DNA of 64,000 nt, taken from Thermodesulfobium narugense DSM 14796 (lineage in GTDB: Bacteria; Thermodesulfobiota; Thermodesulfobiia; Thermodesulfobiales; Thermodesulfobiaceae). A program made the translations under genes and the position numbers. Positions within the stretch are counted from its first letter, which is position 1, and each line of letters begins with the position of its first letter. Location of the stretch: NCBI RefSeq assembly GCF_000212395.1, contig NC_015499.1, positions 1,137,001 to 1,201,000 on the forward strand, read 5' to 3'. The notes beneath the pieces are model-generated. The model was not told the origin of the DNA. It was given only the letters and a program-made list of their open reading frames with translations, and did not search any database. Of the stretch, positions 16,056 through 25,462 are shown piece after piece.

Positions 16056-17390
16056 CTAATCTAATCCAATTGCCTTATACAAAGCTGCCTTTGCAACCTG
16101 ATAGTCGAATTTGGCTTGAGCATATTGAGTTTGAGAAGTTGAAAGTTGAGCCTCTGCATCCAACACCTCTGAAATAGTGTTTACACCTGCTTGATATCTA
16201 ACTCTTGCTAATCTCAAGCTTTCCTCAGCTTCTGATACAGATTGAGCAATAGTATCAATTCTTTGTTTTGCAGACAAAAGGTTTAGAATTGCTTGTTTCA
16301 CATCCAGCTTAACTTGATCGAAAATTTGTTTTTCATAGTCTTCTTGTGTTCTATACGCTATTATTGCCTGTTGGATTTGACTTCTAATAACGCCGCCATT
16401 ATAAATTGGTATAGTCATCTCTACCACTGCACCCCAATCCTGATTATTGGGGAAAAAGTGATTATCTACCCATTCTTTATATGCGGTAACAGTAAAATCA
16501 GGAAGTCTTTTGGTCTTTGCTACCCATATAAGCTTCTTTGCAGCCTCTGCAGCAAACCTTGCAGCCCTAAGATCAGGTCTAAAAGAAACGGCCTTTGCTG
16601 TTAAATCGTCCACACTGCCAGTTATGTTAGGCACATCCTGATCCTTTGCTAGAATTAATTTTGTATTCATTGGATATCCTATAAGGTTATTTAAAGAAGA
16701 ATAAGCTAGATCTCTTTGGTTTTTAGCATCAAGCAAATTTTGCTTTATTTGAGCTAAAGCTACCTGAACTCGTAATACATCTATTTTAGCCGCTGTTCCA
16801 GCATTATACATAGCTTGAGTAACCCTTAGTTGTTCTTCAATCTGCTTTAGATCTGCTTCTTGAGAGGCTACGTTGTCTTCTGCTTGCAAACATTGAAAGT
16901 AGGCTTTTGTAACCTGATATGTCAAATCTTGAACTGCACTTCTATAATTTTCCTCAGCTTCTCTTACGTTTAGCCACGCAGCAGATCTTTGTTCCCAAAT
17001 TTTCCTCCAGACGTCAAACTCATATGTTAAAACAGCCCTATGATCATAAGTAGTTTTATAACCTGTCGGAACCTTGCCTATTCCTGGAACCATAATGGCA
17101 GGAGCACTTTTTAACTCAGTATAGGTTGATTGCCAATTTAGATGGGGAACAAGGTAACCAGACACTTCGTGCGCCTGCATCCTTGCATTTCCAATTTTTT
17201 CTCTATCCATTTTTAACAAAGGACTATAGTTTTTTGCAAGTTCTATTGCTTTGTCAAGTGTTAAGCTTAATTCTTGAGGATTAGTAGGTTTATATTCCAA
17301 AACTTCTTCTTTTGATTGTGCAACGCCAGGAAGAGATACGAAAACAAAAAATAAAACAAATAAAGTAAAATAAGTAATTTTTATTCTCAT
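16056..17390 (-). CDS. Outer-membrane efflux protein (TolC family)
   Basis: A 444-residue outer-membrane channel of the tripartite RND pump. It has a signal peptide (hydrophobic residues 7-22, cleavage near VAQS) and two OEP repeats of coiled-coil helices, with typical tails (YQAGVNTISEVLDAEAQLSTSQTQY and YNAGTAAKIDVLRVQVALAQ). ATG overlaps the tetR stop by four bases (ATGA), so regulator and channel are translationally coupled. Its presence supports an outer membrane. Confidence 0.9.
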   Translation of the reverse strand: MRIKITYFTLFVLFFVFVSLPGVAQSKEEVLEYKPTNPQELSLTLDKAIELAKNYSPLLKMDREKIGNARMQAHEVSGYLVPHLNWQSTYTELKSAPAIMVPGIGKVPTGYKTTYDHRAVLTYEFDVWRKIWEQRSAAWLNVREAEENYRSAVQDLTYQVTKAYFQCLQAEDNVASQEADLKQIEEQLRVTQAMYNAGTAAKIDVLRVQVALAQIKQNLLDAKNQRDLAYSSLNNLIGYPMNTKLILAKDQDVPNITGSVDDLTAKAVSFRPDLRAARFAAEAAKKLIWVAKTKRLPDFTVTAYKEWVDNHFFPNNQDWGAVVEMTIPIYNGGVIRSQIQQAIIAYRTQEDYEKQIFDQVKLDVKQAILNLLSAKQRIDTIAQSVSEAEESLRLARVRYQAGVNTISEVLDAEAQLSTSQTQYAQAKFDYQVAKAALYKAIGLD

Positions 17391-17953
17391 TTAATCAACC
17401 CCGAAGTCAAACCTGAAAAAATCATTTGCCATATTTCCTTCTTGTCCAATTTGATCTCTTCCCCTTTCAAGACTAAAGTTGTAAAAAATACAAGATTTCC
17501 CCATATAAACAGCGAAATCACCCTTTCATTAATTTCCCTAATTATATTTGCCTTTGTAAGATTTCTTACAATCTTATCTAGGTCTTCTATTATATACTTA
17601 TCCCTCATGCTCCTTAGCTCACTATAGAAAGTCTTGTCACCAAGCGAAAGGCCATCCAAGACTAAACTGCCCAATTTACTTGCAAGCTCCCAGTTATCAA
17701 AATAATCATATACAAAAGCTCTCAGGCTCAGTATGCTCTTAAAATCTTTATCTGACCAAAGTATTTCTGACAATTTTCTAAAGGCATACTCTATAGTCGA
17801 GTAAAACAAATCTCTTTTGGAATTAAAGTACAGATATACTGTACCCTTCCCTATATCTGCTTCTTTAGCAATATCACTTATTCTGACTTGAGAATATCCT
17901 TTTTGGGAAAAATACTCAAGTGAAACTTTTAAGATTTTATCTTCTATACTCAT
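17387..17953 (-). CDS. TetR-family repressor of the RND operon
   Basis: A 188-residue regulator. The N-terminal HTH is typical (FSQKGYSQVRISDIAKEADI then GKGTVYLYFNSKRDLF, residues 14-50). The C-terminal ligand domain is variable. I place the start at the ATG with GGAG six bases upstream; an in-frame GTG 21 bases earlier would lie inside the operator. A TetR-type dyad lies 15 bases upstream, so it should repress its own operon until a pump substrate binds. Confidence 0.85.
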   Translation of the reverse strand: MSIEDKILKVSLEYFSQKGYSQVRISDIAKEADIGKGTVYLYFNSKRDLFYSTIEYAFRKLSEILWSDKDFKSILSLRAFVYDYFDNWELASKLGSLVLDGLSLGDKTFYSELRSMRDKYIIEDLDKIVRNLTKANIIREINERVISLFIWGNLVFFTTLVLKGEEIKLDKKEIWQMIFSGLTSGLIK

Positions 17954-17967
17954 ATATCTCCATACTA

Positions 17968-17981
17968 TGACCAATCAGTCA
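17968..17981 (-). promoter_or_regulatory. TetR-type operator upstream of the RND operon
   Basis: TGACTGATTGGTCA (read on the minus strand) is a near-perfect dyad of the TGAC-N6-GTCA type common for TetR-family repressors. It is 15 bases before the tetR start codon. A TTGACA lies about 65 bases upstream of the dyad (near 18036-18041), but I could not pair it with a convincing -10. Confidence 0.6.
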
Positions 17982-18276
17982 GTTTCTTAAATTTTAAACC
18001 ACAAAAATTGTTTTGTAAATATCACGCATATTAAATTGTCAAAAAAATATTATATTTATATTATATTAACATAAATAAATACATTTCACACTAAATCTCA
18101 ATTTGATTTTGAAATTCAAAAATTTTACAACAACATTAAACACATTAGCAAAAAGTTTATCACAAAAAATCAACGTTTAAAGCCCAAAAAAACTTTCATT
18201 TTGAAAAAACTTCCTTTAAATTTTAGTATAAACTACTTAAAATCTAGTCAATATATTTAATCTAAAATTAAAATAT
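17982..18276. other. AT-rich intergenic region between the RND operon and tRNA-Leu
   Basis: About 295 bases, very A/T-rich, with no open frame worth calling. It should hold the divergent control regions for tetR (left) and the tRNA-Leu cluster (right). No hairpin or repeat stands out. Confidence 0.5.
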
Positions 18277-18303
18277 TTGACAGTATTTTGTAAATATTGT
18301 AAT
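18277..18303 (+). promoter_or_regulatory. Promoter of tRNA-Leu(CAG)
   Basis: Perfect -35 TTGACA (18277-18282), 15-base spacer and TGTAAT (5 of 6) ending 11 bases before the mature tRNA 5' end. The spacer is shorter than ideal. Confidence 0.45.
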
Positions 18304-18314
18304 TTAAAAATATA

Positions 18315-18401
<87 letters not shown>

Positions 18402-18430
18402 TCAATAATAAAATATAAAATGAGGTAAAA

Positions 18431-18724
18431 ATGACTATGGCTATACATATTAACGATGATGCAAAATCATATATTGCTAGAAATGGGAATACGATTTATT
18501 TTGACGACTATCCTACAATTGGAACTTGTGTAGGAGATATCAAATTTCCTCCATCTGTTAAAGTGGGTATACCAAGAGAACCATCAAAGTTTGAAGCTAC
18601 AAAAATAGATGGGATAACTGTATATCTTCCTAAAGACGTTCAATACAATCGAAACTTGACGATTAAACTTAAAAAGTCATTAGGGAAATATCAGCTAGTA
18701 ATTGACGGCTGGAAATACGTTTGA
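18431..18724 (+). CDS. Small HesB-like / CC/Se-motif-family protein
   Basis: 97 residues. The layout (MAIHINDDAKSYIARNG, then a Cys motif, PPSVKVGIP, KIDGITVYLP and a C-terminal GKYQLVIDGWKYV) resembles the small CC/Se-motif proteins distantly related to HesB/IscA. Where relatives have CC or a selenocysteine, this one has a single Cys in TIGTCVGD (about residue 33) and no UGA. The function of the family is not established. It sits between two tRNA-Leu genes and may be co-transcribed with them. GAGG lies seven bases before the chosen ATG. Confidence 0.55.
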   Translation: MTMAIHINDDAKSYIARNGNTIYFDDYPTIGTCVGDIKFPPSVKVGIPREPSKFEATKIDGITVYLPKDVQYNRNLTIKLKKSLGKYQLVIDGWKYV

Positions 18725-18764
18725 CTTTTCAAATTTTTTGTTATATATTTTCTCTATCATCTAT

Positions 18765-18851
18765 GCCGAGGTGGTGAAATTGGCAGACGCGCTGGACTCA
18801 AAATCCAGTATCCTCACGGATGTGTGGGTTCGAGTCCCACCCTCGGCACCA
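18765..18851 (+). tRNA. tRNA-Leu(CAA)
   Basis: An 87-base class II tRNA. Acceptor GCCGAGG/CCTCGGC, anticodon stem CTGGA/TCCAG with loop CTCAAAA (anticodon CAA), long variable arm, T-loop TTCGAGT, encoded CCA. It is close in sequence to tRNA-Leu(CAG) 450 bases upstream. Only three bases separate it from the stop codon of the convergent EAL gene. Confidence 0.97.
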
Positions 18852-18854
18852 TTT

Positions 18855-21800
18855 TTATGTAGTCCTTATTAACTCTTCGAATTCTTCCTCGGGCATAGGT
18901 TTTGCCAAGAGAAATCCTTGAACGTATTCGCACCCTAATTCTTCTAATATTTTTAGCTGATCTAAAGTCTCCACCCCTTCAGCAACAGTTTTTAAATTAA
19001 GCCTTTTGTTTAAGAATATAATACTCTCAACAATTGATTTTGCTCTTATATCCTTTTCTATATTGCTTAAAAATGATTTGTCAATTTTTAATGAGTCGAA
19101 CTTAAGTTTGTAAAGATAATTAAATGAAGAAAAACCAGTACCAAAATCATCCAAATATATGAAAACACCTTCTCTGCTAAACTTCTTCAGTATAATTAAG
19201 CAGCGTTCAAAATCTTCAACAAACGTTCTTTCAACAAGTTCAACAGAAAACATCCCTCTGTGAATTCCATACTTTCTAATAGTATAAATTACATATCGCC
19301 TAAAACTTTCATCTTTAAAACTTCTTTCGGATAGGTTCACTGAAATTGGTATCATCTTTTTTTCTTTTTTCTCCCAATCTTTTAATTTACTACAAACGCT
19401 GTCAACCACAAACTTTTCAACATCCATTATTCGACCCATTTCTTCTAAAACAGGAATAAAATTCATAGGCAAAATTATCTGCCCATCGCTCTTCCACCTC
19501 AGCAAAGCTTCTGCTCCAACAATACTTTTATCCTTTATTGAAAATATAGGCTGATAATAAAGAATAAATTCTTTATTAATAATAGCTTTTTCTAATTTAG
19601 ACTTTAGATCAAGTTTTATCCTTGCACTTTGTTCAAAATCCTTCTTATAAAATCCTATCCTTTTGTCTTTATTACTTTTAATACTGCCCAACCCAATATT
19701 AGCTCTTTCAACAAGAAGTTGTGCATTTTCACCATCATTTGGGAAAAAGCTAACTCCGAAGTTAAAAGATACTAAAATCTCTTTTTTCTTTGGGGTATCA
19801 TAAGGTTTTTCAAGAACCAAATTAAGTTTTGAAATTATGTTCAAAACATCTTCTAAAGTTGCAATATCTTCTAACAGAATAACAAACATATCTGATTCTA
19901 ATTTTCCTATTAGATCGTACTCTCTTATTGTTTTTCTAATTCTATTAGCTATCTCACACAAAATTAAATCCCCTGTATAAAATCCATAGGCTTGATTTAT
20001 TGAAGAAAAACCAATCGGGTTTATTATGCATACGCTTGCGAGTTTTTTTTCATATTTTGCAATACTGAGAAATTCATCAGCATTTTCAATAAATTTGTTT
20101 CTGTTTAATAACCCCGTTAAGGGATCGTAATCCTTTAGCCTTTGCAAACTATCCTCAAGTGATTTTGCCTGTGTGATGTCTTTACCTACTGCTACATAAA
20201 ACCTTACTTCGCCTCTAATCAAAAAAGGCGTAATTGTTGTATAACTGTAAATCTTTTCGCCATCTTTAGATCTGTAGACAAAAAAATCAGAAAACTTTTG
20301 TCCACTTCTAATAGTTCTATAAAATCTTCTCGCAAACCCCAGACTCTGAGATCTTGAAGATATGATTGAATGGTGCTTTCCTATAAGTTCATCCCTGGCA
20401 TATCCAAATATTTTTTCGGTATTGTCGTTTACATAAACTATTTTAAAGTTCTTGTCTGTAATCATCACAAAATCGCTTCCAGAATTAAGAGCCGTAGAAG
20501 TCATAGCGTTAAATCTTTCCATTTCAATTTTACCTAAAGCAAAACTTATGTCGCTACCTATTTCATTTAAAAGCTTTATTATATCTGGAGTAAAAAAATC
20601 CTTTTTAGCAGAACAACAAACTATTGAACCAATAACTTTATTATTTTTAAAAATTGGTATTGCTGCACAGGCATTCAGAAAGATAAAACCTTTAAACCTT
20701 TCCTTAATTTCTTCAGTCTTTGATGAAGTTATTAAGTCATTATAATAAGAAATTTCTTTATTTTTTATTGAAAGAGCGCTAACAAAACCTTTTTCTATCA
20801 AAACATAAAACTCTTCTTTATAACTTTCTTCAATAAACTTTAAAAAGTCCCTATATTGAGTGCTAAAATCATCTTCTTGATAGTAGAAATTATAGAGTTT
20901 TAATTTATTCTCATCATCAATTACAGTAAAGTAAACAATTGAAAAACCAGCATCCTTTACCAATATTTCATTCATCATCTGATATAAATCCCTAATAGAG
21001 TCGGCTCTAACAATAAGTTGATTTATATCTGAAAGGGTCACATATAATCTTGTCAACTCTGATATCTTTTCTTGCTGGAGCTTTTCTTTGGTAATATCTC
21101 TTGAAAGTTCCACAAATCTATAAACTTTGTTATCAAAGAAAACTGGAATAAAAATAGTATCTAAGTAAAATACACTTTTATCTTTAGATTGCCTTACAAC
21201 TTCGCACTCACATCTTTCTCCCTTAGAAATCTTATCAATCAGCTCGTTGTAAAGATTTTCTGGATAAAAATCAGAAATAAACATCGACAGTTTGTTTCCT
21301 ATAATCTCATCTGCACTATAACCAGAAATTTTTTCAACAGCCTTATTTACGTGCAGGATTGTTCCAGTTTCATCCGCTATTAAAAACCATTCCGGAGATT
21401 CTTCCATCGCCTCACTAAGTAGCTTTATATTTCTCTCTTTATCAATTTTTTCTAGAGCAAAAGAAATGTCAACCTTTATTTCATCAAGAATTCCCATATA
21501 TTCTTCGCTGAATAGATCTGGTGTCCTTGAGTATATTATCAATATAAATTCAACTTTATTACCTTTAAAAAGCGGAATAGAACAAGCAGAACGAATTCCA
21601 AATTTTTTATGATATATTGCCCATGGACTCATTAATTCAGATTTTAAAGTGTCAGAGATCAGAAAAATATTTCCTGATCTATAAGCATTGCCCACTGTTC
21701 CTCTACCTTCAGGAATTTTTTCATCAACCGAAATAGTAACCTTTTTAAAGTTGTCAACTAGGACTTCAGGGATATTCTTTGCAAAAAACTTCAATCTAAA

Positions 21801-22337
21801 AAGTTTGTTAGAATCTATATAACCAAGAAATGCGCCGGCGTAGCCGAGTTTATCGACTAATAAATCGCACAAAGCCTGAAGAAGTTCATCTTCTCTATCT
21901 ATTTTTATAGCAAGCCTATTTATCTCTTTTATTGTGTATAAAATTGTATCAAGATTTTTCTCTTTCGATATTGGCTCTACTAGACCACTTATCTCAACAG
22001 ATTTTTCATCTTTAGCCACAACTGTTATATTAAGTCTAAGCCATATATAATTTTCCTCACTAGTCTTAAAACGAAATTCATACTTGAGACTTTCTCCGGC
22101 ACCCATGGATAAGATTTTCTCAATAAGTTCATCTCTATCATCTGGAAATATGTTTTCAACAAAAAGATTATTCTCAACTAATCTTTTGTCACTAAATCCA
22201 CCTATAGCTTTGTCCTTAGAGTTATCAAAAAAATTTAAGCTATCTATTATTAGACTTCTATTTTTAAAGATAAATTTAGAAGTAAACAATACCCCCGAAA
22301 GATTATTGATAATGGATAAAATAATATTATTATCCAT
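18855..22337 (-). CDS. Multi-sensor c-di-GMP phosphodiesterase (PAS/GAF/GGDEF/EAL)
   Basis: A 1160-residue cytoplasmic sensor protein with no clear membrane span. Order: PAS-like (about 15-120), GAF (135-300), PAS (310-425), GAF (430-595), PAS (600-720), GGDEF (725-885) and EAL (900-1150). The GGDEF active site is degenerate (GKLESDMF in place of GGDEF), so it should not make c-di-GMP. The EAL domain looks active: GAEALLRW, NLSERSF, LDDFGTGFSSFNYL and AEGVETLDQL are all present. The expected reaction is hydrolysis of c-di-GMP to pGpG under control of ligands or redox signals sensed by PAS/GAF. It follows thrS by 47 bases. Confidence 0.9.
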   Translation of the reverse strand: MDNNIILSIINNLSGVLFTSKFIFKNRSLIIDSLNFFDNSKDKAIGGFSDKRLVENNLFVENIFPDDRDELIEKILSMGAGESLKYEFRFKTSEENYIWLRLNITVVAKDEKSVEISGLVEPISKEKNLDTILYTIKEINRLAIKIDREDELLQALCDLLVDKLGYAGAFLGYIDSNKLFRLKFFAKNIPEVLVDNFKKVTISVDEKIPEGRGTVGNAYRSGNIFLISDTLKSELMSPWAIYHKKFGIRSACSIPLFKGNKVEFILIIYSRTPDLFSEEYMGILDEIKVDISFALEKIDKERNIKLLSEAMEESPEWFLIADETGTILHVNKAVEKISGYSADEIIGNKLSMFISDFYPENLYNELIDKISKGERCECEVVRQSKDKSVFYLDTIFIPVFFDNKVYRFVELSRDITKEKLQQEKISELTRLYVTLSDINQLIVRADSIRDLYQMMNEILVKDAGFSIVYFTVIDDENKLKLYNFYYQEDDFSTQYRDFLKFIEESYKEEFYVLIEKGFVSALSIKNKEISYYNDLITSSKTEEIKERFKGFIFLNACAAIPIFKNNKVIGSIVCCSAKKDFFTPDIIKLLNEIGSDISFALGKIEMERFNAMTSTALNSGSDFVMITDKNFKIVYVNDNTEKIFGYARDELIGKHHSIISSRSQSLGFARRFYRTIRSGQKFSDFFVYRSKDGEKIYSYTTITPFLIRGEVRFYVAVGKDITQAKSLEDSLQRLKDYDPLTGLLNRNKFIENADEFLSIAKYEKKLASVCIINPIGFSSINQAYGFYTGDLILCEIANRIRKTIREYDLIGKLESDMFVILLEDIATLEDVLNIISKLNLVLEKPYDTPKKKEILVSFNFGVSFFPNDGENAQLLVERANIGLGSIKSNKDKRIGFYKKDFEQSARIKLDLKSKLEKAIINKEFILYYQPIFSIKDKSIVGAEALLRWKSDGQIILPMNFIPVLEEMGRIMDVEKFVVDSVCSKLKDWEKKEKKMIPISVNLSERSFKDESFRRYVIYTIRKYGIHRGMFSVELVERTFVEDFERCLIILKKFSREGVFIYLDDFGTGFSSFNYLYKLKFDSLKIDKSFLSNIEKDIRAKSIVESIIFLNKRLNLKTVAEGVETLDQLKILEELGCEYVQGFLLAKPMPEEEFEELIRTT

Positions 22338-22384
22338 ATTCGTTATTGAAGCTCAATACTTTTCCTCTATAAATCATTTTTATA

Positions 22385-24205
22385 TTATTTACCAGAAGGA
22401 ATCCTTGCTTCCAGTGATAATCTCTTTAAAAATTCTTCTATGCTCATTTGTCCTTCGTCTTTCATACCCCTTGTCCTAAGCGATATTAACTTTTCATCAA
22501 GTTCCTTTTTCCCTATCACCAATATATATGGAATCCTGTTTAACTCTGCATCCCTTATTCTGTACTTTAAGGTTTCGTTTCTTTTATCAACTTTAACCCT
22601 ATAATCTTCTTTAGACAGCTTCTTTTCAACTTCAGAAGAATATTCTAAGAGTTCTGAGTCTTCCTTAACAGGAATAATTATTATTTGTATAGGAGAGAGC
22701 CAAGCTGGGAACACACCCGCATAGTTTTCTATTAGCGCACCAAGGAATCTTTCCATACTTCCAACTACCGTTCTGTGAATCATCACAGGCCTTTTTTTAG
22801 TACCATCCTTATCGGCATATTCAAGATTAAACCTCTCTGGAAGCGCAAAATCTACCTGAATAGTAGGACCAGTCCACTTTCGCCCAAGCGCATCTATTAG
22901 TTCTACTTGAATCTTTGGCCCGTAAAACGCACCATCTCCATCAATTATCTCGAATTCAATATTTTTTTGTTTAAGAGCACTAATCAATGAATTTGTTGCA
23001 AGATTCCACTGCTCATCTGTACCTATCGAGCCATCAGGTCTGGTACCCACAGAAACTACATATTTAAATCCAAAAAGCTCCATCATATCCTTTGCAAAGT
23101 TGAGAACCCCTATTATTTCATCCTGAAGCTGTTCATTCGTACAGAATATGTGAGCATCATCCTGAGTAAAACCTCTAACTCTCAAAAGGCCATGCAACGC
23201 TCCTGATCTCTCAAACCTATACACCGTTCCAAGTTCAAAAAATCTTATAGGCAAATCTCTATAGCTTCTAGTTTTAGAGTTGTATATCATCATATGACCA
23301 GGACAATTCATAGGCTTTACTGCATATTCCTGCCCATCATTTTCAAATATGTACATATTTTCTTTGTAAAAATCAAAATGCCCTGAAATCTTCCAGATCT
23401 TTAAATTCATCATATGAGGAGTATAAACTATCTCATAACCCCTTTTAACGTGTTCCTTCCTTAAATAGTCTTCAATAATAGTTCTAATAACTCCCCCATT
23501 GGGATGCCACAGGATAAGACCAGCTCCTACTTCATCAGCCATGCTATAAAGATCTAGTTCTTTACCTAATTTCCTGTGATCTCTTTTATATACTTCCTCC
23601 AACCAATTAAGATGATTTTTTAAGTCTTCTTCTGTCCAAAAAGCAGTTCCATATATTCTCTGGAGCATCTCCCTTTTTTCGTCACCCCTCCAATATGCTC
23701 CAGCTACATTTAGCAATTTAAAATGTTTTATCTGACCGGTAGAAGAAAGATGAGGTCCTCTACATAGATCTATAAAATTTCCCTGTTTGTATATGCACAC
23801 GTCATCATCAGGAATATCTTTTATCAGCTCTAATTTATAATCTTCTTTAAGATCGGAAAATAATTTAATTGCATCTTCTTTCTTAAGACACATCTTTGTA
23901 ATCTCAAGATCTCTTTGGGCTATTTCTTTCATCTTTTTTTCTATTATCTCAAGGTCTTCAGGCGTAAAGGGTTCTTTTCTATATATGTCATAATAAAAAC
24001 CGTTTTCTATAGAGGGACCAATTGCAAGCTTTGTTTCAGGAAAAAGTTCTTTTACAGCTTGAGCCAAAAGGTGGGCTGCAGAATGTCTTAAAACATCCAA
24101 AGATTCTTTATCTTTATCGGTAACAGGTTTTAAAGATTCTCCTTCTCTATAGTCTCTGAAATCAACAAGTTTATCGTTGTCTAGATAACAAATAATTTGA
24201 GACAT
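22385..24205 (-). CDS. thrS: Threonyl-tRNA synthetase with a shortened N-terminal TGS region
   Basis: Charges tRNA-Thr. The editing domain starts at residue 40 (RHSAAHLLAQAV, Zn/editing His pair) with the editing Cys in DLCRGPH. The class II core has motif 2 (RFERSGALHGLLRVRGFTQDD), catalytic Cys/His in MNCPGH and motif 3 (MIHRTVVGSMERF). The C-terminal anticodon-binding domain is complete. The usual TGS domain of about 60 residues is cut to roughly 30. I chose the ATG at 24205, six bases after GGAGG; the TTG one codon upstream is the alternative. Function should be intact because TGS is not catalytic. Confidence 0.95.
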   Translation of the reverse strand: MSQIICYLDNDKLVDFRDYREGESLKPVTDKDKESLDVLRHSAAHLLAQAVKELFPETKLAIGPSIENGFYYDIYRKEPFTPEDLEIIEKKMKEIAQRDLEITKMCLKKEDAIKLFSDLKEDYKLELIKDIPDDDVCIYKQGNFIDLCRGPHLSSTGQIKHFKLLNVAGAYWRGDEKREMLQRIYGTAFWTEEDLKNHLNWLEEVYKRDHRKLGKELDLYSMADEVGAGLILWHPNGGVIRTIIEDYLRKEHVKRGYEIVYTPHMMNLKIWKISGHFDFYKENMYIFENDGQEYAVKPMNCPGHMMIYNSKTRSYRDLPIRFFELGTVYRFERSGALHGLLRVRGFTQDDAHIFCTNEQLQDEIIGVLNFAKDMMELFGFKYVVSVGTRPDGSIGTDEQWNLATNSLISALKQKNIEFEIIDGDGAFYGPKIQVELIDALGRKWTGPTIQVDFALPERFNLEYADKDGTKKRPVMIHRTVVGSMERFLGALIENYAGVFPAWLSPIQIIIIPVKEDSELLEYSSEVEKKLSKEDYRVKVDKRNETLKYRIRDAELNRIPYILVIGKKELDEKLISLRTRGMKDEGQMSIEEFLKRLSLEARIPSGK

Positions 24206-24323
24206 CAAGACCTCCAGATTGTATTATTGATAGATAATTAAATATACCACAAATTTAATTAAAAGTTTATTGCATGAGGATTTAAAGATATTGAAAAAAG
24301 CTGACTAATGGGGGCACTTTGAA

Positions 24324-24399
24324 TGGTGGGCGGTGTAGGAATCGAACCTACGACCTCTTGCATGTCAAGCAAGCGTTCCAACCACTGAACTAACCGCCC
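24324..24399 (-). tRNA. tRNA-Val(GAC)
   Basis: A 76-base cloverleaf on the minus strand. Acceptor GGGCGGT/ACCGCCC, anticodon stem CTTGC/GCAAG with loop TTGACAT (anticodon GAC), T-loop TTCGATT, encoded CCA. Confidence 0.96.
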
Positions 24400-24482
24400 T
24401 TCGAATATTGAAATATTATATCATAAAACAAAAAGAGTCAAGCTGATGATATTATAATATTATTTTCTCATTAAATAATTAT

Positions 24483-25367
24483 TTACTGTATACTCTTTAA
24501 AATTTTCTCGTATGACTCGTTTCTTTTAGAAAATTTATTTGAATACATTGATATATCAGCTCTTTTAAAGATACTTTCAAATTCTTCTTCTCTTGCATTT
24601 CCAACAGAATAGCCCATACTAAAATACAAAGGAACACTAATTCTATCCTTTAAATCTAAGTAAACTGATTTAATTCTCTGTATCAAATTTTCCATCAAAT
24701 TAATATTTGCATGAGGAATAAGTATTGCAAACTCATCTCCTCCTACCCTACAAACTATATCGCTCTTACGAAAAGCCTTCCTAAGTATCTTAGCTATTCC
24801 TTGCAATGCCTTATCTCCAGCATGATGACCCAAAGAATCGTTGATTAACTTCATACCGTCTACGTCAAATACAAATACGCCTATCGGGTCCATTCTCCCA
24901 TCACTATACTTTTTTATTTCATTTTCAAAATAGTTTCTATTGTAAAGTCCCGTCAATTCATCGTGAAAACTTAAATATTTTAACTTTTCATTTTGTTGAT
25001 ATATATTTGACAAATCTTGAAAAACACAAAATCTATAAAAATTTTCATCAACTTTTACTAAATCCGAAATTAATAGAATATGCCTAAATTCATGATTTAA
25101 TCTTTTTGTAAATACAAGAGAAATAGTATTTATCTTTTTTTCGAATTGTTCAATTAATCTTTTAATAATGTTATCGCCATCTTTACCAAAAAAACTATTA
25201 TCCAGATTTATAGAATGATGTCCAAAAAAAGAAGAAAATTTTTTACTTTTTCCGATTATATTAAAACTTTCATCTATCACGCATATTACTAAGGAAGACA
25301 GATCAAAAAACACGCATTCTGAACTTTTAAGCGCTTTACATACTTTTTCCTGAATATCTTTCTCCAC
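24483..25367 (-). CDS. Diguanylate cyclase (PAS-like sensor + GGDEF)
   Basis: 294 residues. The N-terminal 125 residues look PAS-like and soluble. The GGDEF domain (about 130-290) begins YLSFHDELTGLYNRNYFE and has an intact active site (CRVGGDEFAIL) and a product-inhibition I-site, RKSD, five residues upstream. It should make c-di-GMP from two GTP. It is separated by thrS from the EAL protein that would degrade the same messenger. The start is GTG with GAGAGGAAG upstream. Confidence 0.88.
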   Translation of the reverse strand: MEKDIQEKVCKALKSSECVFFDLSSLVICVIDESFNIIGKSKKFSSFFGHHSINLDNSFFGKDGDNIIKRLIEQFEKKINTISLVFTKRLNHEFRHILLISDLVKVDENFYRFCVFQDLSNIYQQNEKLKYLSFHDELTGLYNRNYFENEIKKYSDGRMDPIGVFVFDVDGMKLINDSLGHHAGDKALQGIAKILRKAFRKSDIVCRVGGDEFAILIPHANINLMENLIQRIKSVYLDLKDRISVPLYFSMGYSVGNAREEEFESIFKRADISMYSNKFSKRNESYEKILKSIQ

Positions 25368-25462
25368 CTTTCTTCCTCTCCGAAATAAATAAAAGTTTTC
25401 ACAAAAATATCATTTTGTTATAAGTTTGTCAAATATTATTATTAAGTTTATTAAATAAAAAT

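Noticed and set aside
18431-18724. Selenoprotein version of the CC/Se-motif family
   Set aside because: The frame has no internal TGA; the motif position is an ordinary Cys.
24206-24323. T-box leader upstream of thrS
   Set aside because: The space between tRNA-Val and thrS is about 118 bases and lacks a T-box core or terminator hairpin.
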